Assembly (NCBI RefSeq): GCF_901709675.1
Contig: NC_051105.1
Coordinates: 4,579,104 to 4,643,103 of the forward strand
DNA: 64,000 nucleotides
Reading direction: 5' to 3'
Source: Syngnathus acus
Taxonomy: Eukaryota > Chordata > Actinopteri > Syngnathiformes > Syngnathidae
Shown here: one piece after another, positions 12,784 to 23,900 of the stretch
Numbering within the stretch: position 1 is the stretch's first letter
Layout of the letters: each line of letters opens with the position of its first letter
Translations under genes and position numbers: made by a program
The notes under the pieces: generated by a model
The model's database searches: none
The model's input: only the letters and a program-made list of their open reading frames with translations
Told to the model about the DNA's origin: nothing

Positions 12784-13485
12784 GATGGTGCCACACCCGC
12801 CCTCACCCCCACTTTCTGATTGGCCGTTTGATCTGTGACGTCATTCGGACACTCTTCATGAGACTGTCAGGGCCCTGGAGAGCTCTACCAGTGACCGGCT
12901 TCGTCACCCACGATGCACCACCGAGAGGCATCGCAGGTCCTTCCTCCCTGCTGCCATCAGACTGTATAACCAGGCTAATCACTGTAGCTAACGCACAATA
13001 ATAACGTGCAATAATAACGTGCAATAACCGTATGTGCAATCATATGTGCAATATCTGTCTACCTCATACTCTTTTCACCTGCTTTTTTTGCACTGTTTTT
13101 ATATACTTTTGCACTATTTTTTTTATCTAATACTTTTTTTATCTCCACTGTATATTGTGTATTGTGTATATGCTGTCCATATTTTTTTTAAATTATATAT
13201 ATATCTTACTTTTTAAAATCTTTTATCCCCTTCCCCGCATGCGTGTGTGTGTATATGTTAAGTGTACTGCTGCTCACACAGGAGTTTCCCCATTGAGGGA
13301 ATAATAAAGGATTATCTTATTTTATCTTATCTTATTAGGTACACCGCCATTTTCAGGTGTACCTAATCACAGGCCACTTCATTAGGGAAAAATCATGGTC
13401 AAAGCTTAAATGAAAGTGAAAAGTGCCACACCCGCCCTCACCCCCACCTCCTGATTGGCTGGTTGATCTGTGACATCATGTTTTT
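12784..13485. repeat. composite repeat copies 2 and 3, copy 2 interrupted by a LINE
   Basis: GTGCCACACCCGCCCTCACC recurs at about 12788 and 13424. Copy 2 runs to GGACACTC at about 12857, stops, and resumes at about 13333 with TTAGGTACACCGCC; the intervening DNA is the LINE 3' end. Copy 3 (13408-13485) has only the left part. The order shows that duplication of the flank came before the LINE insertion. Confidence 0.8.
12858..13332 (+). mobile_element. 3' end of a non-LTR retrotransposon (LINE)
   Basis: The first part translates as the end of a LINE ORF2, with motifs SDRLRHPRC and RRSFLPAAIRLYN that are typical of fish L2/CR1-like elements. It is followed by a T-rich 3' UTR (GTGCAATATCTGTCTACC, repeated TTTTTGCAC) and ends in an AAAGGATTATCTTATT-type tail with repeated ATCTT units, as in elements that end in short tandem repeats instead of poly(A). 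It is 5'-truncated and inserted into a copy of the local repeat. Confidence 0.8.
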
Positions 13486-14026
13486 GCACGTGTCACGAAT
13501 GTGTATTTGACTACTTGCTCTTTATTTTGGGGGACACCAACACATATTACACAACGTGAAACACATATACATATTGTCATATAAAGCAGTTAACCAAATG
13601 TCAGATTTTTGTTTTCATGCCCAAAAAATAAAAACAAGAAATAAAACACCAGAAACAAGTTTTAACAGGTTTTAATGTTTATTAAAATAATAACAATAAT
13701 AATAATAATAATAATAAAAGTAAATTTCAAACCAGCAATCTAATGTGAAATTGCAGTAGATATACTGGATAACAATATTTAGGCGTATATATGCATACAC
13801 GTTATTTTAAAACTACTATAAGTGTTATAAAATCAAGATCACCCAAAGATAAGCATAATCTCCCCGTTGTTGCATAACGGCGCAACACTTCAGGCAATAA
13901 AGTTAGCCGTTAGCTTGGAGAAAACGCGCATAAAAGAAGTGGTGTTTCAGTGAATGGTTCTTTCTTTCCTTGGCAAATCGTAAATCTACATTCTGGCTTA
14001 CGTAGTTCACGCCAGGAGACAGGGAT
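13486..14026. other. gene-free stretch with AAT microsatellite
   Basis: AT-rich DNA with no exon seen. An (AAT)n microsatellite with minor interruptions lies at about 13685-13717. A minus-strand AATAAA (TTTATT on +, about 13678) could serve stag3 only if its 3' UTR crossed the telomere-like array, which is unproven. Confidence 0.5.
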
Positions 14027-14710
14027 AGCTCTAACCCTAACTCTAACCCTAGCTCTAACCCTAAGCCTAGCTCTAACCCTAACCCTAGCTCTAACCCTAG
14101 CTCTAACCCTAACCCTAGCCCTAGCTCTAACCCTAACCCTAGCTCTAACCCTAACCCTAACCCTAGCTCTAACCCTAGCTCTAACCCTAACCCTAGCTCT
14201 AACCCTAACCCTAGCTCTAGCTCTAACCCTAACGCTAACGCTAACGCTAACCCTAACCCTAACCCTCTAACCCTAACCCTAGCTCTAACCCTAACCCTAG
14301 CTCTAACCCTAACCCTAAACCTAGCTCTAACCCTAGCCGTAGCTCTAACCCTAGCTCTAACCCTAACCCTAGCTCTAACCCTAACCCTAGCTCTAACCCT
14401 AACCCTAGCTCTAAACCTAGCTCTAACCCTAACCCTAGCTCTAGCTCTAACCCTAACCCTAGCTCTAACCCTAACCCTAGCTCTAACCCTAACCCTAGCT
14501 CCAGCTCTAACCCTAGCTCCAGCTCTAACCCTAGCTCTAACCCTAGCTCTAACCCTATCTCCAGCTCTAACCCTAACCCTAGCTTTAACCCTAACTCTAG
14601 TTCTAACCCTAACCCTAGCTCTAACCCTAATCCCAACCCTAGCTCTAGCTCTAACCCTAACAGTAGCTCTAACCCTAACCCTAGCTCTAGCTCTAACCCT
14701 AACCCTAGCT
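14027..14710. repeat. telomere-like interstitial repeat (CCCTAA with CTAGCT variants)
   Basis: About 680 bp is made almost wholly of CTAACCCTAACCCTAGCT-type hexamers and their variants. CCCTAA on this strand equals the vertebrate telomere repeat TTAGGG on the other. Variant hexamers (CTAGCT, CTCTAA, CCAGCT, GCTAAC) are interspersed in higher-order blocks of 12-24 bp, so this is a diverged satellite and not a fresh telomere. It ends about 205 bp beyond the stag3 stop codon. The open frames on both strands (Leu/Thr- or Leu/Gly/Glu-rich) are artefacts of a 6-bp period. Confidence 0.95.
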
Positions 14711-14915
14711 CATACCAAAACTCACTAATAGTGAAAATCTCCACATACGTGCATTTGTAACAGACACCAGAAATTATTGAATACGTGTGGATACATTGGC
14801 CATATCCTGGCAAGTTTGCAGCTATAAATAAATACGAGAGAGTATGTGTACATGTTAAAACACAATACACAGTACATTAGAGAAAGAGAAAAGGAGTGAG
14901 AGCACCAAAACCTCG

Positions 14916-17900
14916 TTAGAGTTCAACTTCGACACCATCTAAATCATCATCGTCGTCGTCGTCATCATCACATGCCTCAGCGTTGAGTGTTCTTTGAGGT
15001 GGGGGTCTTTTCACGAGAGGTTCCAAGCTACGCGTCATCTTGTTACTGAGTATCATACAAGATGACAGATGAAGATTCAATTGGTGAACAGGTAAGGAAA
15101 CAATAATCAACAGAAAAGTTTACAATCTGCACCTAGGACCCAATCTGTGAACTTTTCCAAAATGGGGCTCGGTGGGACTTCGTGGTCCTAAAGACTTGGT
15201 ACCTGGGGGGAAAACAAAAGAAACATGAAGGTTGGCTCCAGATAATAGGCTTTATGTTCTTTCTTTCACAGCTTGAGCTTTCATTGCAACTGTCACAGTC
15301 CAAAAAATCTCTAGATGTGTCCATTTATGTATACACACCGTCTGGTTAGCACTTGGATGTGTTAGACAAGGCTTTTTTAAGCAAAACAATTACCATGTAA
15401 AGTAAAGGTTTTTATGCAGAAAAGATGGCCATTTTTTGTATAAAAATTAACATGTACGGTAAGGTTTTTTTTAGCAAAAAAATTATCCTTTTTAGTAAGG
15501 CTTTTTTTTTATATAAAAGAGACCATGTAGGAAAAAAAAAGCCCACGTATAGTAAGGCTATAAGTATATAGTAAGGCTTTTATTGAGTAAAAAAAATGAC
15601 CATGTATCGTAATGATTATATTTCTTAATGAAAACTGACCATGCATAGAACGGCCAAGCTGCTTCAAGTCCAAGCTACCGTGAGAGATGGCATCATCTCC
15701 TTCGGCCAATAGCGAGCTCCGGTAGTAGAGGAGCGGCTGCCAGCACTCCTCCCTGAGGTCCGCCACGTGATCAGAGGTGTGCTTCTGCAAGTAGGCTAGC
15801 CTGCATTCGCGCACATATTTCAGCAGTGACAACCACTTGTATCCTTGCAGAAGAGTCAACCCACATTTAACGTTGGGAACACATTTGGGATAGGTTAGCA
15901 ACTCTGGCTATTCTTTCCCACATGCATCACAGTAAGGATTCCTGCCGCGAATAGCAACTATTCGCGAGTGATTAATGGCCCACTCAAAAAGGTAAAGAAT
16001 TGCCTATAGCTGTGACGACATGGTACCCTAGCACTACTCTTGTCATAATGACACTCATCAACTCCTTAAAAATTGTTCCTTGGCACAAGATGGTAGCAAT
16101 GAGACAAGAAATCACTGCTTCTTTTGTAAATGAAAACTCCTCAACCTACTTCAACATACGTTCTTGGCACAAAATTGCGGCAAAGCGCTACTTATATCTT
16201 AATGAAACTCTTCAACTTACTTCAAAATAGTATCTTGCTATATCGTGGTGGCAAAGCACTGCTTGTGTCTAATACACCCAGATCTTTGAGGATATGGTGC
16301 GGGAACACTCACACTGTCCTCTTGTCGGGTTTGAGCAACTTGCAAGAAAATTCGGCAAGGATGCTCAAGTAAGACAGGTAAGTTGGTGTGGAACTTTCAA
16401 AATCCCGGAAGACAAAGTCGATGCCGCTCCTGAAAAACATAACGTGGACACTTCAGGCACAGAACATAACAGAGCAGACATGCACGTCCACCGGCTGACC
16501 TGTGGATGAGGACCAGGCATTCGCGAAACTTGACGAGGTCACCGAAGGTGAGGGCGAAGCGTCTGGCCAGCTCTTTGATGCTGCTGAAGGTCTGGACTCC
16601 CTGCTGGATGTGCAGCGATCCTCCAGCCTCCTGCTCGTGTTTCAGACGCACAAACAGCTAGCCGGGACACAACAGAAATCAAGAAATGCCTCTACAGTTA
16701 TTCATAGAAGAGTTTATGAACGTTCACTTACCTGCTGTAAGGAGAGCACCAACGTATGAGCGCTCTCGAGCTTATCAACGAGTCGACTCCTATGAATGGT
16801 CTCCTTGATGATGTCACCAAAGTTGCTCTGATACTGAAGGACAACCACAAAGTCACAACACTCCAACATAACAGGCAAAAATGAAGAAGAGTGAGAGCGA
16901 AAATTCTGTGACATGGGCGAGTGCTCAAGTGAGCAACATGCTTTATTTTGAGCTTTGACTTGAGCTACCTCAGCCGTGTGAATGTTTTTCAACATCAATA
17001 CTTGCTCTTGATGTGTTCATCTATGTTCTTGGCACTTCCATGTCTAAGGTCAAAGGGCTACTATAACCTTTCCACATGCAATCTAGATTTACTGACAACA
17101 TACCTTCACATAGAAGGTAAAGATGTCAGCCGCCATGCTCATCTCCAGCACGCCATGTAGGATGAGCTTGCAGTAGGCAGCCAGCGTGCGTCTTTCTGTA
17201 TGAAGCGCCTCATTCTTGTCCTCCTCGGAATGCCGGCAGGCTGAGTGGAAATACGTAGAAGAGAAGAGACGTTATCAGTGGCCAGAGATGGCAAAACTTG
17301 ACAGATATTTGTGTAAAAAAAAAAAGACTGCTAGAAATTGAAGTATTGATCCAAATCCTGACTTTGTAAGTACAAAAGAAAAAAATATTCCAAAATCTTA
17401 TGTTTGTTTCAACATCAAACATGCAGCTATGATACCACCCAGCATGTGGATTACTTTACTTGAATGTTTATAGTCAAGCACATCTGAGGTACAAAGACAC
17501 CATATGATGTTTCATGGCTGACGGCCGAATACGAATGCGGTTTACATGTCTCTGCATCTTTGCTCGCAAGACAAGGTACCTCAGTATTTATACTTCCATC
17601 TAACTGCGAGTGGTAGGCTGCAACAGCGGGCCTCAGTACAATGATTTTAGCAGGTGTAACGTTAAAGCTTACACGTGAAGGTCTTTGCGGTGACAGCATG
17701 TGGCTTCAATTGGCGGCAAGGCCAATAAAACAAGCGAGGTGGTGAACCAGAGTTGCGTGAATTTTTCTCACGGAAAAAGAGATTGAAGCCAATTGATGAT
17801 GCTTTCGCCTCGCCATGATCTTTCACACAAGAACAAGTGTCCATAAAAGCCAAAGTGTTAGCAGGCTAATCCCATAAAACAGCAGCAATAATCCTCTAGT

Positions 17901-20900
17901 CTAGTGTGTTGCTTTGAACATTGAAAAGCTTTCCACCAGACCACTCGCTCCTCTCTTAACCATATTTGGATGCAATAGTCCATTCAGAGTAGTACAGTTA
18001 TTAAAAACCGCTGAAGGAATTTATCACCTCCTATTTTAATTTACAAAGATATTTTTGTCATCTTAAAATACACACCAAAACATAATGCATCCTTTAGGTG
18101 CTTGGCCATATTGTTGTCACAAATGTAACATGAGACAAATGAATTTTTTTGCAATTGCAGGTGAAAATGCCATGACAACACAAACGCAGAGCGAGGGTGC
18201 CACCTGGTGTGCAAGTTGGGTTCTACAGCATTTAAAAGCAGATTGACTATTTTGCAGTTTGCAACAATTTTTATGATACAAATGTCACAGACTTGTTACA
18301 CATGACAATGTTTTTAAAGGTTAGTAATTGTTTACTTTTAATATTTTATTATAGGAGTTTAATTGTTTTATCTTTGTGTGGTCTCATTATAAAGTATATT
18401 ATGAGCAAATAGAAGTTGCACAGACAAAAGGTTTATAGTACTGTACTATGTATTATTCTCTTGTAACAGTTCATGTTCATATCACTTTAATTGTTTTTTA
18501 CATTATTGTTATTAAACAAAAAAAATGGCATGGGATCTTTAACAATTAACAAAAACAACACAAAAGTGTAGTTAGTATCTCTAAACTACTCAACAGCTAA
18601 CCTCTCACCTTTGCGTTCGTGGTCACCGTCTGGCCCGACAAAGACGTTTTTACAGACAAAGTTCAACAGCGCCACCTGCAGTTTGGGTGTGGGAGTGTAG
18701 GGCAGGGGGCCCAAGGAGGTGGGCCGCCAAACTTGTTGCTGGTAGGAGTGAGCGCTCAAGACGTCACAAACACCCAGGAATGCCTGAAATAAAAAAAATA
18801 AATAAATAAATTGGGTGAGGGATGAGTGGATTATGCTAAATAACTGACACTTTGTACCTGATGCCTGACGCTGTGGTCGGGGTGGGAGAGACAACGATGG
18901 CTTGCCTCACTGAACAAACGTACCTGGAGTCTCTGGGACACAGCTTTGTCCTAATAAAACACACAAGTATAATGTATTATATCAACAATATTTAATAACA
19001 ACACATATCACAAATTCTGCCTTTACTAAAACAATAAGGCTGTAATTTAACAGAATGTTCATTGTTGTGTATGCAATGGTGTAGATTGGCACTGTGAGTC
19101 GTTTTTGATAGCCAGATCACAATTGAGAATTATGACCTTAGTAATCATGTTGTGTGTGACATTTTACAGTAACTCACCCTAGAGTTCAGCATTTCACTAC
19201 TTGTGCTCAGTGACCAGAAAACACAGTAACACAAACATTGTAACACTTCCTTTAACACCTGTCAGAAAAAAAAAACATTGTTCTTTTTTGCAAAGGCATA
19301 AAAAGTCACATTAAATATTTGAAATCTTAAAATGTCAAAGGTAGCTTTAATCACCAGAGGTGGCGCCCCCTCCTGGCTACCCTCTACCGGCAAGAGAGGC
19401 AAGAGCAGGTCGAAGAGATTCCAACTGGACAGATCGTGACAGCTGTCGGAACACATAAGCAATGTGAGCGGAAGATCTTGACAAAAATTCAATTTGTTCA
19501 CTTACTTGTGAAAAGTGCTGACTTTCTTCAGTGTGACTAAAAGGTCTCCGGTTTGCTTTTCACCCGCAGAGAAGATGCCTCCCTGAAGAAAAGAACTTTG
19601 CTGTTTGCATGGAAACTCTTCTTGTAGATCAAACATCTTGAATTGAATATCATAAATAAATCAATAGGGTTCCCTTTCAATGAGACAAGATGGAGATAAC
19701 TGAAGTTTGAGTGCTGCAAGGATGTTGAATAAATTTTATTTCTTGATCTGACATTCAAAAGCAATGTTCTAATTCATGAGTTTACTAGTCCTGGTGGAAA
19801 GCTCACCATGAGAGAGTCGGTGAGCAGGTCTTTCAGGTGATCCACCCAGCCCTGGACTATGGAATCTCTGACAGGCAAGGCCATGGAGCCCCAGGTGGTC
19901 TCTTCTGCACACAGACTAAGGAACGTGCGGGACGCCACCTCCAGAACGGCTGCGTCTGAGTGGACCTCCAGAACAGCTCGAATTTCCTCTAACAGCCTGG
20001 ACACCAACTGAGAAGAAGTTGGCATCCACAATTAATGAACAGTAGGGCTTTATGTTTTATTTTTGCACTATCCTCCACTCACACGCAATGACAAAAACTA
20101 ACATTCTTTCAAATTTGCTCTCATCCATCTGTCTGGTAGCAATTTGACAACGTGTAAAGGACCCCCAGGAATGGCCAGCATGCTCCAAAAACAACCACTT
20201 TAAATCAAAATGAGCATTTTGGGGATGGGAACTTGTTTGTGACTCTCCTCATGATGGACACAGTTATCAAATTTCAAGTTCCTAAATCAAACCACCTTTG
20301 GGGGCTGAATTGACAAGAAAGCCTCGGCACTGCTTGAGTAAATATTAATTTAAATTTATTATTTAACCAATTTATTATTAATAAAAAACAATTAATAATA
20401 GACATGCTTTTCCTCAATCTTGTTGACTGGCAGACAAACTAACACAGGCGTAAACATCATTAAAAAAATCCCATTTTAACTCCATGACTTGAAGTGTAAA
20501 ATTCGCTGGAATGCTGACCTGTGTGTTTTGGGCCTCGGGGCTATCTGGCAAAAAGTACTGAGGAATCCTCATCAAGGAAGCAACAATATCCCAGCGACCT
20601 GAAAACTGAAGGTAGCGATAGGTGTCATTCAAACATAATGATGTGGTAAATTGATGACTGGCAGGGAGGCAAGTCGGCATACCTTGGCAAGTAAGCGTGG
20701 AAGCACTGTGAGGAAATGCTGCGTGAGCTTTGTGCAGTCGTCAACCTGAACTTTCTTCTCTTTGGAACTCATCATCTGGTAGCAAAAACACACACAAATG
20801 AAGATCCACTCATCGTGTTGGAAATGTTGTTGGACAGCACAATTAAATTTGTAGTAGTTTGCTGAATGTCCTGTGCTCTTAGAGAAGTTGCAAAAAGAGA

Positions 20901-23900
20901 TCCTTTCCAATTTTCTTAAATATAAAATTATCCATCTGGCTTCTATTTTACTGTAATTTTCAGTGACTCTTTTTTTTTTTTTTAATTTATGTAATTTAAC
21001 TCGGGATGTTTTCCTTTGCATGCAATAAAAATTTTATTAACTCATGATGTTATATGTTATCTGTTTAGGTGTAATTTACTTTTTCACTTGATAACTTGTT
21101 TCCTAATTGTTAGATGGCTGCTTATTTTATTTCACAATATTTTTCTTGCTTTTAAGATTTAAGCCTCTTTTATAGCTCACATATTTAGGCATTATTTAGT
21201 TTGACTATTCTATTCTTTGCGAATAACTTTTTATGTTAACTGAGTACTTTTTGTGTTCTTTTTTCATGCAGTTTATTTGATTTATTTCCATTTTTTCAAT
21301 TAAGCTTTCACGGATCTACAGCTAGTTCTCGTATTTGAACATAAATTACTATAAAGTGAGCATTGTAAGCGTTTTGAACGATTTATCTAACATTCAGAGT
21401 ACTTTCTAAACACGACAATACTTCCTTTTTAGTATTATTTTGTTTGAAAGGTGTTAGGGTTAGGATCGATTGAATAATAGTTCTGACCTTAACTAAGGTA
21501 CATATCAAACTGCTGGCGACAGCTTTGAATAAAATCCCCTTAATTTTAGAGTTTCTCATGGATTATTCATCCCCTGTGATTTAAATTGCATATTTTTCTT
21601 ACTAGGCTACATTTTTCTAACTTTTCCTCATCTTTAATACCTTCATCCCAACAAAAAAAAGATATGAGTGTGCGTAATGAGTGTGACTATACAAAATAAG
21701 CAACCTTCTTTGCACCATTTCTCCCAGGCAGCACTGGTCCTTCTGATGCTTGGCGCACGGAGGCGAGCATGATCTCCACGAGCACAGCTTCTTCCTCCCC
21801 AGTGAAGCCTACAAACAAGCAACATCATTTGTTAAAAAAAAAAACAACAAAAAAACGCTACAACAAGAACAAGTTCTCCCAACCTGTTCCCGGCAAGGGA
21901 TCTTGAAGGTCTTGCAGAAGTAAAGACGTAATGGTGGCCCAGTCCTTAAGCAGGGCTCCACTGCAGTCCCACAGGCTGTCCACAAGATAGACTACATGGT
22001 TGTGCAACTGTAAACATCCACTGACGTATTAGTAATGTCACATTAATTGCAAGCATTTGAATTAAATGAGCATTTCACCTTAGCATTCTGGTGGAATTCC
22101 AGCAGTGCCTTGAGTTGTGTAAACGTTTGTTGCTCATGATCCTCCTCTTGACTTATTTCATGCTGACTCTTAGCAGCAGGGTCATCAGTGCTGATAATCC
22201 TGAAAAAAATATAATTATAATAAATTGAGAATAAACTAAATATAAATATATTTTTCTACCTGAAGAAGAGCAGCTCCCCAGCTGTGGCTGCAAGGGGGCG
22301 CTGTGAGGAATAAACACGCTCAAAGAGAGGCTTGTAGTCATCTGCAGTGAGCACATCATCATGTGTTCTGAAGGGTTAGTGACAGAGAGCACAATCACTA
22401 TTATGAAAGAAGAAATATCATTATTGACACAGGAATGGTGGCTAACTTGGAGATGAGCAGCAGCAATTTCATTGTCTGCAAAGCCACCTCGTTGTCTTTG
22501 TCCAGCGTCATAGAGATCATACGGTCCTGGAACACAAGCGGTACTAATTGGTGAGGCCATTCATTTTCTTACTGATATTTTGGGATTGTAAACAAACAAA
22601 AACAAATAATAAATACAATGTATTAATTGAATAAATTTGCTCAATAAAATAAAAGGGTTCAAATCCAGGCTCCCGTGCCTCTGTGGGTTTTCCCTGGATT
22701 CTTCCAGTGTTGGAAAAGTAAAAAAAATGTCATGAACTGGTAAACAAATTACACATAAGATGGACATTGACTAAATAGAAATAAAAAATCTGTTCTCTAA
22801 AAACATTTATGGAAAAAAAATCTTCAAATTGATGGTGTTTGAGGAGTTCATCTCATACTAAACAAAGTGTGGTAACCTTGAAGCGGCTGGTGAAGAGGGT
22901 CAGTTGAGGCAGAACAACGGGATCGCCGTATAAATGCTGCAGGCCCAAGACACACTTGAGACGCACATCTGGAACCTACAACACAATGCCCAAATAATGC
23001 AAATGGAAAACAGGAGTCTTTAGAAATAGACAATTACATTAGTCACGTGTGTTATATAACTTGTTCACCTTGTCATACGACATCCAGTCCATGTATTTGA
23101 GGTAAGTGTCATTGAGGAACACAGAGCCATAGAGCCTCATCCACAGGCCCAACTCCTCCACGCAGATGGAACGGATTTCTGGAAGTACGTCGCTGTACCA
23201 CCCACACACAAATATATGAGCTCTAAACAATGTGTTCCGAGCACCACGGAGTAGTTTACCGATATCTCTTGAGAAAAACGGCCTTGAAGAGGACGTCCAT
23301 CATGCTTTCAATCTCGGCCCTCTTCTCCTGCAGCTTGAAGAGAAAATACCAGATGTTTAGAATGTTATTTGTATGCTGACAAAGGGGAAAGCCCGGTCTC
23401 TTACCTCCTTCAATTTCTGTTGTGCTTGCTCCACTTGTGCCTTCTGTCTGCTTGGCCTCTGCGCCTGCTGCAGCTTTTGACTCTTTTCAGCAGCTTTGCT
23501 CAGATTGACAGCCACATCAATCAGAGAGCTAAGCAGTTTTATCGCTAAACAAAACGATGGAAAACATATCAAAGGATCAATTCATCTACTGAATAATATA
23601 AATATATATATATTCATACAACAAAACGGACAGGGGATGATGTTATATTTTATCCATTTAAATTTAGCATAAAACTTACTTTAAAATTACCTTATTGGTA
23701 CTTCACTAACCACTAGGTCTCATCATTTATATTTGGAGACAAGATGTTTAATTCAATAAAATGAAATTTTTGAAATTACTTTGTGTGTGTGCGTGTGTGT
23801 GTGTTGTAGGGGGGGCATTACCTGCTAGCGTGCAGGTGTGTCGGAATGCTCGTATGTGGGAGTCGGACAGCTCGGAGAGCAGTGAGATCAGTGTGTTTAT

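Noticed and set aside
12098-12819. Three similar 68-85-aa frames (MVKGHRCQALVLGAAFQ...)
   Set aside because: They are the same frame repeated in each 232-bp tandem unit, with no supporting homology or splice sites.
13950-14870. Long open frames on both strands (106 aa on +, 203 aa on -) rich in Leu/Thr or Leu/Gly/Glu
   Set aside because: They are produced by the 6-bp period of the telomere-like array, which leaves all frames open; there is no gene-like composition or splice context.
15133-15324. 63-aa minus-strand frame [19 protein letters not shown]...
   Set aside because: Only 15133-15202, in a different frame, is a stag3 exon; the rest is intron before the acceptor at 15203.
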